Numbered from the stretch's first letter, positions 44,356 to 54,845 are shown. The stretch: 64,000 nt of DNA from an uncultured Flavobacteriaceae bacterium (GCA_947500445.1 CANMSB010000001.1:372001-436000); one strand, 5' to 3'. Numbers and translations are program-made. The notes: generated by a model from the sequence alone, not told the origin.

Positions 44356-45821
44356 TGGGAATCGTCAGAAAACAATCCATCGATAATATGCTGGTCACCT
44401 ATCTGGGTTTCGGTATCGGTGCGGTCAATGTTTTGTTTTTGTACACCAATTTTATGTCCGACACCTATTACGGCCTTATTCAGGTAATGCTCTCCGCTGC
44501 CCTGATCTTAATGCCGCTAATGGCTTTCGGGGTTCCCAACACTTTGGTCAAATTTTATAGTAGTTTTCAAGACCAAAACCAAAAAGAAGGTTTTTTAACG
44601 CTGATGCTGCTTTTTCCTTTACTTCTGATTATACCTATAGGACTATTGTCCTATTTCGCCAATGAAGCGATAGGAACTTTTTTAGCACGGGAAAACCCCG
44701 AGGTAAAGGAGTATGTGTGGTATATTTTCTGGATCGGTTTCGCGATGGCCTATTTTGAGGTGTTTTATGCCTGGACAAGGGTCCATTTGAAATCCGTTTT
44801 TGGAAATTTCATGAAGGAGGTGTTCTGTAGGGTAGGGCAGACAGTACTCTTGGTATTGCTGTATTTCGATAGTATCGACGTTTCCTTTTTTCTAAAGGCT
44901 TTGGTAGTACTATATCTGGCACGAACGCTGATCATGAAAGGATATGCCTATCACCTGCACCGGCCACGGCTAAAAGTGGTCAGGACTTTACCTAACTGGA
45001 AAATCTTTTCATACAGCCTGATCATCATATTGGGTGGATCCACGGCCATCATACTGCTTGAAATAGATAAGGTAATGCTCAACCATTATGTTCAGATAGA
45101 AAACGTCGCCTATTACAGTGTTGCCGGTTTTATGGCTTCCGCCGTTGGAGTACCCGGTAGGGCCATGCATCAGATCACCTATCCGTTGACGGCAAAATTA
45201 TTGAACGAAAAGGATTTTTTTGCCTTGAAGCGGTTGTACCAAAAAAGTGCATTGACCTTATTTGTGATTTCCGGTCTCCTGTTCGTGCTATTGCTCAGTA
45301 ATCTGAACGATCTTTATTTGCTTTTACCGGATACCTATGGTGGGGCATGGTTCATTGTCTTTTGGATCGGTATGGCGAAAGTTTCCGATGCAGTGTTGGG
45401 GAATAACAATGCCATATTATACAACTCTGATTATTATAGGGCCGTATTGTTTATGGGTATGGGGTTGGCATTGCTGACCATCGTTTTTAATTTGTGGCTC
45501 ATACCGGAGTACGGTATCAAAGGTGCGGCCATCGCAAGTTTTATGGCCTTTTTACTGTACAATACCATAAAATTGCTGTTCGTATGGCGCACCTATGGTA
45601 TGCTCCCCTTTACCGTAAATATGGGCAAGGTATTGGCAGTGTTGTTTTTCTTGCTCTTACTTTTCCAATATGTAAGGCCCAATTTGCCACCGTTGGTAAA
45701 TATTGCGATAAAAACCGTGCTTATGGGAGGATTTTATTTTGGTGTCGTATACCGATTGAACGTTTCCGAGGACATATCCGCTGTAATAAGATCGATTTTC
45801 CGCAGAATCAAAAAAGAATGA
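44355..45821 (+). CDS. Polysaccharide biosynthesis flippase (Wzx/MATE-like)
   Basis: A 488-residue protein with about 14 membrane helices, of the polysaccharide transporter group in the MOP exporter superfamily. It starts MGIVRKQSIDNMLVTYLGFGIGAVNVLFLYTNF and contains the family pattern GGSTAIILLEIDKVMLNHYVQIENVAYYSVAGFMASAVGVPGRAMHQITYPL. It would flip the lipid-linked oligosaccharide made by the two preceding gene products. Last gene of the operon; a convergent nucleotidase gene ends 40 bases later. Confidence 0.9.
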   Translation: MGIVRKQSIDNMLVTYLGFGIGAVNVLFLYTNFMSDTYYGLIQVMLSAALILMPLMAFGVPNTLVKFYSSFQDQNQKEGFLTLMLLFPLLLIIPIGLLSYFANEAIGTFLARENPEVKEYVWYIFWIGFAMAYFEVFYAWTRVHLKSVFGNFMKEVFCRVGQTVLLVLLYFDSIDVSFFLKALVVLYLARTLIMKGYAYHLHRPRLKVVRTLPNWKIFSYSLIIILGGSTAIILLEIDKVMLNHYVQIENVAYYSVAGFMASAVGVPGRAMHQITYPLTAKLLNEKDFFALKRLYQKSALTLFVISGLLFVLLLSNLNDLYLLLPDTYGGAWFIVFWIGMAKVSDAVLGNNNAILYNSDYYRAVLFMGMGLALLTIVFNLWLIPEYGIKGAAIASFMAFLLYNTIKLLFVWRTYGMLPFTVNMGKVLAVLFFLLLLFQYVRPNLPPLVNIAIKTVLMGGFYFGVVYRLNVSEDISAVIRSIFRRIKKE

Positions 45822-45860
45822 GGTTGTCTTGCGCTTTGTTGAGAAAAGGATATGGTTTTT

Positions 45861-46382
45861 CTACAATAGCTTTTGGGCCACTTCGGTCCAATCGTTTGCC
45901 CTCGCGTGTCCATCGCTATTGCTGTTGTGCGGCGAACTGAACAGTAGCGTGTCTCCCTCAAAACGGTCTAAATTATAGCTGCGGTCGTCAATCAACACAT
46001 CTCCCCTTAGAATGTGTTTATCCCCACATAAAATCCTGTTTTTCCAATGGATAAAAGGAAAGTACCGATCGAGCCATTCCGATTTTTCGTGAAGGGAGTT
46101 GGGAAATTGCATGGCCGCCGAAGCGATGAACAGTTCGTGTTTTTCGTTTATCTCCCGAAGAACGCTAATACTGTCCTTGATGGGGGTAAGGTCCTTAAAA
46201 AACCCGGGGCGACGCGCGTGGTTCCGAATGCTTTTTTGGTGTATTTCCGGCACACATTGCCATACTTCTTTTCCCATGCAGTCCGATACTTGGAGGGTTC
46301 CGTTAAACTCCCGGTTGTAAATTTCAATATGGGCGCCGTAGGTATCGGCAATAACCTCATCCATGTCAACAAAAATGGTCAT
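45861..46382 (-). CDS. 5'(3')-deoxyribonucleotidase-like HAD phosphatase (NT5C family)
   Basis: A 173-residue HAD-superfamily protein. The nucleophile motif is FVDMDEVIADTYGAHIEIYN at the N-terminus, motif II is ELFIASAAMQFP near residue 90, the lysine region is EKSEWLDRYFPFIHWKNRILCGDK, and the acidic motif is DVLIDDRSYNLDRFEG near 135. This is the pyrimidine 5'-deoxynucleotidase (NT5C) group that dephosphorylates deoxynucleotides. The frame runs upstream to 46445, but ATG at 46382 gives the standard start MTIFVDMDE. Confidence 0.87.
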   Translation of the reverse strand: MTIFVDMDEVIADTYGAHIEIYNREFNGTLQVSDCMGKEVWQCVPEIHQKSIRNHARRPGFFKDLTPIKDSISVLREINEKHELFIASAAMQFPNSLHEKSEWLDRYFPFIHWKNRILCGDKHILRGDVLIDDRSYNLDRFEGDTLLFSSPHNSNSDGHARANDWTEVAQKLL

Positions 46383-46577
46383 ACAGTCATAATTTGGAAC
46401 GAAGAAAAGGAATAAAAACGGAAAATGGAAGAAGCTCCTGCGCAAGGTTCCGTAATCGGGTATTTTTCAAAGGATAATCGCTTTTTATGGGAAAACGATT
46501 CCATACCTATTTTTCAGCGGCATTTTATTGACCATAATTTGGCGCGAAAATCGTATTTTCCAGATTAAACTAACGTA

Positions 46578-47669
46578 ATGGACAAAAACCGCAGACATTT
46601 TATTCAAAAAACGGGCATATTGGCCACTGCGACCGGTTTGGCCCCACAGCTGTTTTTTGCAAACACTGATCGGACTTCGGGCAAATTGGGCGTGGCATTG
46701 GTCGGTTTGGGGTATTATAGCACAGAGGTACTGGCTCCGGCCCTGCAATTGACCAAACATTGCGAGCTTAGGGGAATTGTTACGGGAAGTCCTGAAAAAG
46801 TGCCCCTTTGGCAAAAAAAATATGGAATTGCCGATAAGAACGTGTATTCTTATGACAATTTTAATACCATAGCCAACAACCCGGATATTGACGTGGTCTA
46901 TGTGGTATTGCCTCCCGGTCTGCATGCGGAATATGCCATAAAAGCCGCAGAAACCGGCAAACATGTATGGTGCGAGAAACCAATGGCGCGGACCGTAGCG
47001 GAGTGTGAGGCCATGATCCAGGCCTGTAAGGAGGCCAAGGTAAAATTGGCCATTGGTTATCGTTGTCAACACGATCCAAATGTGCAATTCTTTCAAAAAA
47101 TGGGAAAAACAAGGCCCTTTGGACTTCCAAAAATGATTTCATGCACGGCCGGTTATGTAGATCTGCGTACCGATCATTGGAAACAAAATAAAAAGCTCGG
47201 CGGTGGGGTAATGGGCGATATGGGGGTGTATGCCTTACAGAGCGCACGTATGGTTACCGGCGAAGAACCTATAATGGTCTCCGCCCAAGCGTCGACTACC
47301 CGTCCCGAAATCTACACCGAAGTAGAGGAGACAATGTCCTTCCAGTTAACCTTTCCGAGTGGTACGATAGCTTCCTGTCAAAGCAGTTTTGGAACGCGTA
47401 CCAATAATTTGCACGTGGCCTATGAGAAGGGCTGGCTTAAAATGGACCCGCACTCGGCCTATAGTGGAAATAAAGGAAAATTGTCGGATGGAACCTTAAT
47501 CGATTTTGCACTGCCAAACCAACAAGCGGCACAAATGGATAACGATGCAAGGTCCATAATTCAGGATACCTCGATGTTGGTGCCGGGAGAGGAGGGGCTT
47601 CGGGACATTCGCGTGATAGAGGCCATTTACAGGGCTGCCAAGAACAACTGTTCGGTAGCGATACCATAA
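46578..47669 (+). CDS. Gfo/Idh/MocA-family oxidoreductase with Tat signal
   Basis: A 363-residue NAD(P)-dependent oxidoreductase. The N-terminus DKNRRHFIQKTGILATATGLAPQLFFA is a twin-arginine signal (RRxFxxK), so folded, cofactor-loaded enzyme is probably exported to the periplasm, as for glucose-fructose oxidoreductase. The Rossmann motif is ALVGLGYYSTEVLAPAL near residue 40, the EKP motif WCEKPMARTVAECEAM near 135. The second domain has GGGVMGDMGVYALQSARMV. Substrate unknown. It is monocistronic; a 26-bp palindrome copy lies downstream. Confidence 0.87.
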   Translation: MDKNRRHFIQKTGILATATGLAPQLFFANTDRTSGKLGVALVGLGYYSTEVLAPALQLTKHCELRGIVTGSPEKVPLWQKKYGIADKNVYSYDNFNTIANNPDIDVVYVVLPPGLHAEYAIKAAETGKHVWCEKPMARTVAECEAMIQACKEAKVKLAIGYRCQHDPNVQFFQKMGKTRPFGLPKMISCTAGYVDLRTDHWKQNKKLGGGVMGDMGVYALQSARMVTGEEPIMVSAQASTTRPEIYTEVEETMSFQLTFPSGTIASCQSSFGTRTNNLHVAYEKGWLKMDPHSAYSGNKGKLSDGTLIDFALPNQQAAQMDNDARSIIQDTSMLVPGEEGLRDIRVIEAIYRAAKNNCSVAIP

Positions 47670-47727
47670 GCCGTTTTTGGTCGTAGATCAAGAACGGAAA
47701 CGAAAGTATGCGACAATAACGCAATTA

Positions 47728-47753
47728 ATACCATTTCAAAGTTAAAATGATAT
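47728..47753. repeat. 26-bp palindromic repeat, copy 3
   Basis: Arms ATACCATTT and AAATGATAT, one mismatch from a perfect inverted repeat, same centre CAAAGTTA as the copy at 61252. It lies 17 bases before the YdeP-like gene and 58 after the preceding stop. Confidence 0.85.
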
Positions 47754-47770
47754 AAAGGTATTTTTAAGGG

Positions 47771-50083
47771 ATGAAACAAAAGAAAATAAGGAACGTATCG
47801 GCACAGGGACCGGAACGTTTTACCGGAATACGGCTAAAGGAACCCATGGATTCGGCCGCCGGGGTGCTTGGCGTAAAAGAGGCGCTACGGCATGGATTTA
47901 AGGAAATGGGCGTGCTCAAAGCAATGCGGGCACTACTGGAAATGAATCAGAAAGATGGTTTTGATTGCCCTTCCTGTGCTTGGCCCAATCCCGAGACCCC
48001 TTCAAAAGTGGCCGAATATTGTGAAAATGGGGCCAAGGCCCTGGCCGATGAAGCTACTTCAAAACAGATAGGAAGATCCTTTTTTGCAAACAACAGTGTA
48101 GCGCAGTTATCGTTGTTAAGCGACTATGAACTGAACCGGTTCGGAAGGTTGACCGAACCTATGGTACTGCGACCGAACAAGGAACATTATGAGCCCATTT
48201 CATGGGACGAAGCTTATGATTTGATCGCTTCGGAACTTCGTTCGCTCGATTCGCCCGATGAAGCTATTTTTTATACCTCGGGCCGGTCCAGTAACGAAGC
48301 GGCATACCTATATGGTATGTTTGCCCGTGCCTTTGGCACCAATAATATGCCCGATTGTTCCAATATGTGCCATGAGTCCAGCGGAATGGCACTTTCACAG
48401 ACATTGGGAATCGGTAAGGGGTCCATAAAGCTTGAAGACCTTTATCATGCCGAAGTCGTAATCGTCGCCGGTCAAAATCCGGGAACGAACCATCCGCGAA
48501 TGCTTTCGGCATTGGAAAAGTGTAAACAAAACGGCGGAAAGGTCATTAGCATCAATCCTTTACGCGAGGTGGGACTCGTCAATTTTAAAAACCCTCAAAA
48601 GGTTTCCGGTTTTATCGGTAACGGAACGGATTTGGCCAATCTTCATTTACCGGTTAAAATCAACCAGGACATTTCCTTAATGAAACTGGTACTGCAAAAA
48701 TTGTTTGCCCTGGATGCCATAAATAATGCGGTTTTTGATCATGATTTTATAGGGGCCTATGTCGATGGCTATCAAGAATTGAAGGACGACCTGTCGCGTT
48801 ATGCGCCGGAAACCCTATTGGCCGATTGTGGTGTATCCGAAGCGCAGATCGATACTATGGTGGCGATGCTCGCGGGTAAGAGCAAAATCGTGGTCTGTTG
48901 GGCCATGGGCCTTACACAACATAAAAACGGGGTGGAAAACATACGGGAATATGTGAACCTCTTGTTGCTAAAGGGGGCTATCGGTCGCCCCAATGCCGGT
49001 ACCTGTCCCGTACGCGGACATAGTAACGTGCAGGGGGACCGTAGTGTAGGAATCATGCATTTTGTGGATAAAGAATTGAACGAACGTATCGAAAAACACT
49101 TAGGGTTCGACCCACCCACTGATAAGGGGGTTGATACCGTAGGCACCCTAAAGGCAATGTATGAGGGCGACTGTAAGGTTTTTATATGCTTGGGCGGAAA
49201 CTTTCTGATGGCGGCATCGGATACCGAATACACCGCGGCAGGCTTGCAACGGTGCCAACTTACGGTCCAGATCAGTACCAAATTGAACCGCACCCATTTG
49301 GTCACGGGAAAAACGGCCTTGATATTGCCCACTTTCGGTCGGTCCGAGAAGGATATGAAAAACGGTGCCCCACAATACCAGACCATGGAAGATAGCATGG
49401 GAAGGGTGCAGCGTTCCCGGGGAATATTAAAACCGGCTTCGGAGCAGTTAAGGGCCGAGCCCCAAATTATTGCGGCTCTTGCCGACACCTATTTTAATGG
49501 AGATCATCCGGTGCCTTGGAAAGCGATGGGGGAGGACTATGAATTGATCCGCAAAAGTATCGATACCGTTATCAAAGGCTTTAAGGATACCGCAACGCGT
49601 TCGAAGGGAAATGGATATTACCTTCCCAACAATGTGCGTGAACGCGATTTTAGCAAACTGAAAAACGGAAGGGCACAGTTGACCGTAAACCGGATTCCGG
49701 AACACGATTTGATGACCGACGAGTTACTGTTGATGACCATTCGTTCCCATGATCAGTTCAATACCACCATCTACGGTCTGGACGATCGTTACCGGGGTAT
49801 TTATAACGAGCGGAGAGTTGTTTTGATGCATCCCACTGACATGCTCGAACGCAAGCTCAAGGAAAAAGACGTGGTACACCTATTCAGTTCCTATGGAGGC
49901 GTAACACGGACCGCCAAACGGTTTTTGGTGGTTCCCTATGAAATACCGCAAGGAAATATTGCAGCATATTTTCCGGAAACCAACGTGCTGATACCGCACG
50001 ACCAATATGCCGACAAGAGCAATACGCCCATTAGCAAATCCATAAAGGTTACCATTGCCATTGCCGAGGGTACAAACGGTTGA
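47771..50083 (+). CDS. FdhF/YdeP-family molybdopterin oxidoreductase
   Basis: A 770-residue DMSO-reductase-superfamily protein without a signal peptide, so cytoplasmic. Near residue 65 it has the single pair FDCPSCAWPNPETPSK, not the four-cysteine 4Fe-4S set of formate dehydrogenase. DCSNMCHESSGMALSQTLGIGKGS near residue 200 places a cysteine where FdhF has selenocysteine, the probable molybdenum ligand. VIVAGQNPGTNHPRML and RSHDQFNTTIYGLDDRYRGIYNERRVVLMHP are pterin-binding segments. E. coli YdeP is linked to acid resistance; the physiological substrate of the family is not known. No cofactor-sulfurase (fdhD) or partner subunit is adjacent. Confidence 0.9.
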   Translation: MKQKKIRNVSAQGPERFTGIRLKEPMDSAAGVLGVKEALRHGFKEMGVLKAMRALLEMNQKDGFDCPSCAWPNPETPSKVAEYCENGAKALADEATSKQIGRSFFANNSVAQLSLLSDYELNRFGRLTEPMVLRPNKEHYEPISWDEAYDLIASELRSLDSPDEAIFYTSGRSSNEAAYLYGMFARAFGTNNMPDCSNMCHESSGMALSQTLGIGKGSIKLEDLYHAEVVIVAGQNPGTNHPRMLSALEKCKQNGGKVISINPLREVGLVNFKNPQKVSGFIGNGTDLANLHLPVKINQDISLMKLVLQKLFALDAINNAVFDHDFIGAYVDGYQELKDDLSRYAPETLLADCGVSEAQIDTMVAMLAGKSKIVVCWAMGLTQHKNGVENIREYVNLLLLKGAIGRPNAGTCPVRGHSNVQGDRSVGIMHFVDKELNERIEKHLGFDPPTDKGVDTVGTLKAMYEGDCKVFICLGGNFLMAASDTEYTAAGLQRCQLTVQISTKLNRTHLVTGKTALILPTFGRSEKDMKNGAPQYQTMEDSMGRVQRSRGILKPASEQLRAEPQIIAALADTYFNGDHPVPWKAMGEDYELIRKSIDTVIKGFKDTATRSKGNGYYLPNNVRERDFSKLKNGRAQLTVNRIPEHDLMTDELLLMTIRSHDQFNTTIYGLDDRYRGIYNERRVVLMHPTDMLERKLKEKDVVHLFSSYGGVTRTAKRFLVVPYEIPQGNIAAYFPETNVLIPHDQYADKSNTPISKSIKVTIAIAEGTNG

Positions 50084-50194
50084 TCTCAGCGTTAAGGAGC
50101 ATAGGAAACCGACCCTACTCTGGTTTTCTCGTTTCGTGCCGTAATAAACGATAGTTTTAGTGCAGTAATCCAAGTGCCTGTTCAAATTGGTACA

Positions 50195-50232
50195 ACAAAA
50201 AACCTCCGCAGTGGACGGATCCGCTACGGAGG
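50195..50232 (-). terminator. Terminator of the basic secreted protein gene (minus strand)
   Basis: CCTCCGCAGTGG (50203-50214) and CCGCTACGGAGG (50221-50232) form a 12-bp stem with two mismatches and a 6-base loop; on the minus strand it is followed by TTTTTT. Confidence 0.85.
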
Positions 50233-50269
50233 TAAACAACTAACCAACCTAAAAACTATTTTAATACTG

Positions 50270-51463
50270 TTACTGTCTTCTTACACTTCTGCCACTTGAT
50301 CTTGAACTGGTAGCTCTCGAATTTCTTGAGACGGTACTTCTACTTTTTGTGGCATTCGAAGAACGTTGGCTCCTTTGGGCCGTACTTCGTTTCGGTGCTT
50401 TGTACGTAGTACGACTTCTGGTAACCGTTGTGCTTCTTGGTGTTCGGGTTACGGAGCGCGTGGCTACGGTATTCCTTTTGGGCGCCTTGGCAATAGTATT
50501 GGAACGTGTTCTTGTCCCTTGTGTTCGGCCTACATTGGCACTTCCCTTTTTAATGGTACTCCGTTGTATCGTTTTACCACGATTTCCCGAGTTGCTTCGC
50601 ACAGTGCTACTGTTTCCTCTGGCTCTTGTTGTGGCCCTACCATTGTTGACCGCGCTACGTACATTTCCGTTTCTTTGTACGGCCTTATTGACTCTAGCAA
50701 CACTGTTTCGTGCCCTAGTGGTCGTACGATCCATATTTCGGTTGCTTCTTCCGATATCGCCACGTCTATTGTTATTGCGTACGGCAACCCTTTTGTCGTT
50801 TCGGTAGATGGAAGCCCGCTCCCTACGTACGGAATTGTAACGGTGCTCCCTACCGATTTTCGCATACGTTCTTCTGGTATTAAAGCGATACGGGTTGTAA
50901 TACGTATAGCGAACAGGCGAATAAAACCTTCTATAAGGTCGGTTGTACACAAGGCAAAAACCTACCGCCGGTCTGGCAAAAAATGCATGGAAGGGACGGT
51001 ATACATAAACCCTGTTGAAGGTGTTGATGAATCCTCTATGGTAATCATAAAACCCACGGTTGTTATAATAAACATACATTCCACCAAGACTTCGAACCCT
51101 ATTGTTACGGTAACGGATATCGACATCCCCGATTTGGGATACCCTCCCGTAGTAATCGTAAAACACGGGAACGTTTTCCACCTGTATAACGGCTCCATAG
51201 TCATCATACTGGGCGTATGGGCTATAATCAAACCCGGAATTCATGGTTAATCCATTTCTGCGCCCCTGAACATAGGATTCTATATAAAAATCAAATTCAC
51301 CATCGGGATACACTGAAAACGTAACACCATTTTCTACGAAAATGAAGGAGTTGTTGAACCTATAAGCATTGCGTTCTGCAACCTTATTCTCTAATGTACT
51401 GTTAGCCATGATACCACTGGTACCAAATATTAAGGCTGAAAAAAGAAGTACGAGCTTTTTCAT
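50270..51463 (-). CDS. Exported, extremely basic protein with disordered Arg/Ser/Thr-rich tail
   Basis: A 397-residue protein of unknown function. Signal peptide residues 1-20 (MKKLVLLFSALIFGTSGIMA). About 30-200 is a Tyr/Arg/Asn-rich beta-like region (FNNSFIFVENGVTFSVYPDGEFDFYIE, YRNNRVRSLGGMYVYYNNRGFYDYHRGFI). From about 205 to the end the sequence is low complexity, almost only R, N, S, T, K, A with repeats of the type RTTTRARN, RTPRSTTVTRSRTTYKAPKRS and SRSTVSRNSR. The charge is strongly positive and there are almost no hydrophobic residues, so it is disordered and likely binds polyanions such as DNA, capsule or LPS outside the cytoplasm. Composition unlike its neighbours. Confidence 0.8.
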   Translation of the reverse strand: MKKLVLLFSALIFGTSGIMANSTLENKVAERNAYRFNNSFIFVENGVTFSVYPDGEFDFYIESYVQGRRNGLTMNSGFDYSPYAQYDDYGAVIQVENVPVFYDYYGRVSQIGDVDIRYRNNRVRSLGGMYVYYNNRGFYDYHRGFINTFNRVYVYRPFHAFFARPAVGFCLVYNRPYRRFYSPVRYTYYNPYRFNTRRTYAKIGREHRYNSVRRERASIYRNDKRVAVRNNNRRGDIGRSNRNMDRTTTRARNSVARVNKAVQRNGNVRSAVNNGRATTRARGNSSTVRSNSGNRGKTIQRSTIKKGSANVGRTQGTRTRSNTIAKAPKRNTVATRSVTRTPRSTTVTRSRTTYKAPKRSTAQRSQRSSNATKSRSTVSRNSRATSSRSSGRSVRRQ

Positions 51464-51816
51464 GATATAAGGTTTTTGGACCTGCCGTCGGCAGGTGGAA
51501 TTCTGAATGGAATTATTCGCATTCGATTTAGATATACCAAACAGCGTGCCAAAAAATAGTGATAATATTTAAAAACATGAAAATCAGTTAATTAAAATAA
51601 AATTTAAACTTCTAAGATGTATTGGAGGTCGCTATAGGTTTTCATTGCTGCAGTAAATACAGCGCATTTTTGGAGATAGCTATGGACATTTATCCACTGT
51701 TCTGATGGCAACGGGCAGCTTATGCAAATTACGTTGGGCGCTGGCAAGCCATTCCCTCTATGGGGTCGCGCACAACAACCTTTTTCGGGTGGAACTGGGA
51801 TTTCATAAAAATGACA
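51464..51816. other. 350-base gap with a GC-rich palindrome
   Basis: ACCTGCC/GGCAGGT (51480-51486 and 51490-51496, loop GTC) lies in the leader of the minus-strand gene starting at 51463. From uvrA's stop the same minus-strand frame remains open for about 60 more codons (to near 51610), a composition oddity rather than a supported gene. No exact TAnnTTTG box is seen for the 51463 gene. Confidence 0.5.
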
Positions 51817-54615
51817 TCAGTTACGCGTCAACTTTTCCTTTAAATATTGTGCTGTGTAAGATTTTTTGTTCTTTGTAATTGCTTCTGGGGTACCCTCGGC
51901 CAGCAATGACCCGCCCTTATCTCCCCCTTCGGGGCCCAAGTCTATAATATAGTCGGCACATTTAATCAACTCTATATTATGTTCTATCACTACCACGGAA
52001 TGGCCTTTATCGATCAATGCATCAAAGGATTTCAGCAGTTTTTTGATGTCATGAAAATGAAGTCCGGTAGTGGGCTCATCAAAAATGAACAAGGCCTTGT
52101 CCTTTGTAGTGCCTTTTACCAAAAACGAAGCCAGTTTGATCCGTTGTGCCTCGCCACCGGAAAGGGTAGAGGAGGATTGCCCCAATGTTACGTACCCGAG
52201 CCCTACATCCTGTAAGGGTTTCAATTTTCCCGTTATTTTTTGCTGTTGGTGCTCTTGAAAGAAATTGATGGCGTCGTCAATTGTCATGTTCAACAAATCG
52301 TCTATGGAAGCGCCGTTGAACGTTACCTCCAAAACTTCTTTTTTGAAACGTTTTCCACCACAGGTATCGCATTCCAGGTGTACGTCGGCCATAAATTGCA
52401 TTTCTACGGTAATCTCTCCTTCGCCCTTACATTTTTCACATCGGCCGCCATCTACGTTAAAGGAGAAATGTTTTGCTTGGTAGGCCCTTATTTTACTTAG
52501 TTTTTGGGAAGCGAAAAGGGCCCTGATGTCGTCATAGGCCTTGATATAGGTTACGGGATTGGATCGGGACGACCTCCCGATAGGGTTTTGATCGACAAAT
52601 TCGATATGTTTAATGTGGGCGTATATTCCCTCTACGGCCGTAAATTGCCCCGCCTTTTCACCATACCCGCCAACTTCCTTTAGCAGTATCGGATACAGCA
52701 GTCGCTTTACCAATGTACTTTTTCCACTTCCCGAGACTCCGGTAATTACGGTAAGCATGTTTAGGGGAAACGTAACGTCGATATTTTTAAGGTTATGTTC
52801 CCGTGCCCCTCTTATGGTAATCTGATGTTTTGATGTTCTTCTTTTTTCGGGAACTTTGATTTCTTCTGTACCGTTCAAATATTTTGCGGTCAACGATTGG
52901 GTTTTCAATACCTCTTCATAACTTCCGTCCGCCACAACTTGGCCCCCGTTCGTTCCGGCTTCGGGACCTATGTCTATCACACGGTCGGCGGCTTTCATTA
53001 CATCTTCATCATGCTCCACTACAATTACGGTATTTCCAAGGTCGCGAAGCGATTTTAATACCTCGATCAGGTTTTCGGTATCTTTTGGGTGTAAACCTAT
53101 ACTGGGTTCGTCCAAGATATACATACTTCCGACAAGACTGCTCCCCAGTGATGTGGCAAGGTTGATGCGTTGACTTTCGCCCCCCGATAAAGTATTCGAT
53201 TTTCTGTTCAGCGTAAGGTAACCGAGCCCTACTTTAAGTAAAAAACCGAGCCTGGTGTTGATTTCCTTCAAAAGTCTTGAGGCGATCTGGTTTTCGGTCT
53301 CGGTCAATTGCAATGTTTTAAAAAAGCCGATAAGTTCTTGAATGGGCAACTCTACTAAATCGGAAATGGCCCTGTCCTGTACTTTTACATAATCGGTCTC
53401 TTCGCGCAAACGGCGCCCCATACAAGCGTTACATCTTGTTTTGCCCCTGTAGCGCGACAACATTACCCTATTTTGAATTTTATAACTTTTCTCTTCAAGG
53501 GTGGTAAAAAATTTATCAAGACCAATAAAATGGTCGTTTCCTTTCCAGACCAATTTTTTCTGCACCTCGGAAAGTTGAAACCAAGGTTTGTGAATGGGAA
53601 AATCAAATTTGTATGCCGCATTGACCAATTGGTCCCTATACCACCCCATGCTATCACCCCTCCAGGGAAAAATAGCATTTTCGTATACGGATAGTGCGGT
53701 ATTGGGCACTACAAGATCTTCGTCAATTCCAATAACATCGCCATAGCCTTCGCATTTGGGGCAAGCACCATAAGGGTTGTTAAAACTGAACAAATGAACA
53801 TTGGGTTCCAAAAAGGACATGCCGTCCAATTCGAAATTTCGGCTAAAGGTAACCTGTTCCGCATTGGAAAGCGCTTCAATTATACATTCTCCCTTTCCTT
53901 CAAAAAAAGCGGAATCGATGGCATTGGCCAAGCGATTGTAAAAGTCTTCATCTTCCTGTGTGATGATCCGGTCTACCACTAAATGAAAAGAACGTCCGAT
54001 ATCTTTTGGAGCGGATTCGATCCGTAGCATTTCACCTTTGTACTTGATTCGGGCATAACCTTGTTTGGCAAGCAATTGTAAAGACTTTACAGGGTCTCGC
54101 TCTTTGTCGATATGAATCGGGGCCAACAATAGCAATTTTATACCGGAATCATAGCTTTTTACATGATCGATCACGTCGCTTACCGTATGTTTTTTTACTT
54201 CTTTACCGGATATGGGGCTATAGGTTCGCCCAATTCTGGCGTACACTAGTTTTAAGTAGTCATATATTTCGGTGGTAGTGCCTACCGTAGAACGCGGATT
54301 GGTGGAGTTTACCTTTTGTTCTATGGCTATGGCGGGGGCGATACCTTTAATATAATCGACTTTTGGTTTGTCCAATTTGCCCAGGAACTGTCTGGCGTAG
54401 GACGATAGGCTTTCCACGTACCTTCGTTGGCCCTCCGCATAAAGGGTATCGAACGCCAAACTTGACTTTCCGGAGCCCGAAAGCCCGGTAATCACCACTA
54501 ATTTGTTTCTTGGGATAACAACATCGATGTTTTTTAAATTGTGCAATTTGGCACCTTTAATAATGATGTTGTTCTTGGGGTCGACTTCGGTTATTTCTGG
54601 CATTTTTATACTCAT
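51817..54615 (-). CDS. uvrA: Excinuclease ABC subunit UvrA
   Basis: A 932-residue cytoplasmic DNA-damage sensor of nucleotide excision repair. Two ABC ATPase modules: Walker [24 protein letters not shown] near residue 40 and [15 protein letters not shown] near 625, signatures [17 protein letters not shown] and [16 protein letters not shown], Walker [13 protein letters not shown] and [12 protein letters not shown]. Zinc modules appear as CPKCEGYGD near 265 and [10 protein letters not shown]...CDTCGGKRF near 720-745. The frame continues upstream to 54672, but ATG 54615 lies five bases after a TATCTTTG promoter box and gives the normal length. Confidence 0.96.
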   Translation of the reverse strand: MSIKMPEITEVDPKNNIIIKGAKLHNLKNIDVVIPRNKLVVITGLSGSGKSSLAFDTLYAEGQRRYVESLSSYARQFLGKLDKPKVDYIKGIAPAIAIEQKVNSTNPRSTVGTTTEIYDYLKLVYARIGRTYSPISGKEVKKHTVSDVIDHVKSYDSGIKLLLLAPIHIDKERDPVKSLQLLAKQGYARIKYKGEMLRIESAPKDIGRSFHLVVDRIITQEDEDFYNRLANAIDSAFFEGKGECIIEALSNAEQVTFSRNFELDGMSFLEPNVHLFSFNNPYGACPKCEGYGDVIGIDEDLVVPNTALSVYENAIFPWRGDSMGWYRDQLVNAAYKFDFPIHKPWFQLSEVQKKLVWKGNDHFIGLDKFFTTLEEKSYKIQNRVMLSRYRGKTRCNACMGRRLREETDYVKVQDRAISDLVELPIQELIGFFKTLQLTETENQIASRLLKEINTRLGFLLKVGLGYLTLNRKSNTLSGGESQRINLATSLGSSLVGSMYILDEPSIGLHPKDTENLIEVLKSLRDLGNTVIVVEHDEDVMKAADRVIDIGPEAGTNGGQVVADGSYEEVLKTQSLTAKYLNGTEEIKVPEKRRTSKHQITIRGAREHNLKNIDVTFPLNMLTVITGVSGSGKSTLVKRLLYPILLKEVGGYGEKAGQFTAVEGIYAHIKHIEFVDQNPIGRSSRSNPVTYIKAYDDIRALFASQKLSKIRAYQAKHFSFNVDGGRCEKCKGEGEITVEMQFMADVHLECDTCGGKRFKKEVLEVTFNGASIDDLLNMTIDDAINFFQEHQQQKITGKLKPLQDVGLGYVTLGQSSSTLSGGEAQRIKLASFLVKGTTKDKALFIFDEPTTGLHFHDIKKLLKSFDALIDKGHSVVVIEHNIELIKCADYIIDLGPEGGDKGGSLLAEGTPEAITKNKKSYTAQYLKEKLTRN

Positions 54616-54620
54616 GGGCG

Positions 54621-54628
54621 CAAAGATA
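54621..54628 (-). promoter_or_regulatory. Promoter -7 box of uvrA (TATCTTTG on the minus strand)
   Basis: Exact TAnnTTTG match five bases before the uvrA ATG; predicts a leaderless or nearly leaderless mRNA. Confidence 0.55.
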
Positions 54629-54720
54629 CGATACCCCGAATTGTAACCCAAGGATGTCGTTTTACCTATCAATTTTTCACAGACTTATACTGAAATTTGT
54701 CGGTTGTATTTAATTTTTTC

Positions 54721-54728
54721 TATATTTG
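54721..54728 (+). promoter_or_regulatory. Promoter -7 box (TATATTTG) of the first ECF sigma gene
   Basis: Exact TAnnTTTG match about 118 bases before the ATG at 54846, implying a leader of roughly 110 bases. Confidence 0.5.
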
Positions 54729-54845
54729 GTACTAATAAAACGTTAAACGCCTATAGCAGAAAATTACTTTTTTAAAATTCTAGGAATAACCTAAAGACCT
54801 TCTACCCCAGGTAAGGTCGTTGTTTTAACCAAAAAAGTAATTGTT

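Noticed and set aside
48000-50083. True formate dehydrogenase with 4Fe-4S cluster
   Set aside because: Only one cysteine pair is present near the N-terminus and the selenocysteine position is cysteine; it fits the YdeP branch.
50349-51250. Long open frames on the plus strand opposite the basic secreted protein (up to 294 codons)
   Set aside because: They are shadows of the low-complexity Arg/Ser/Thr-rich coding sequence on the minus strand, which has a signal peptide and terminator.
51610-51816. In-frame continuation of uvrA after its stop codon (about 60 codons)
   Set aside because: UvrA is already full length at 932 residues and the extra sequence shows no family resemblance; no recoding signal is seen.
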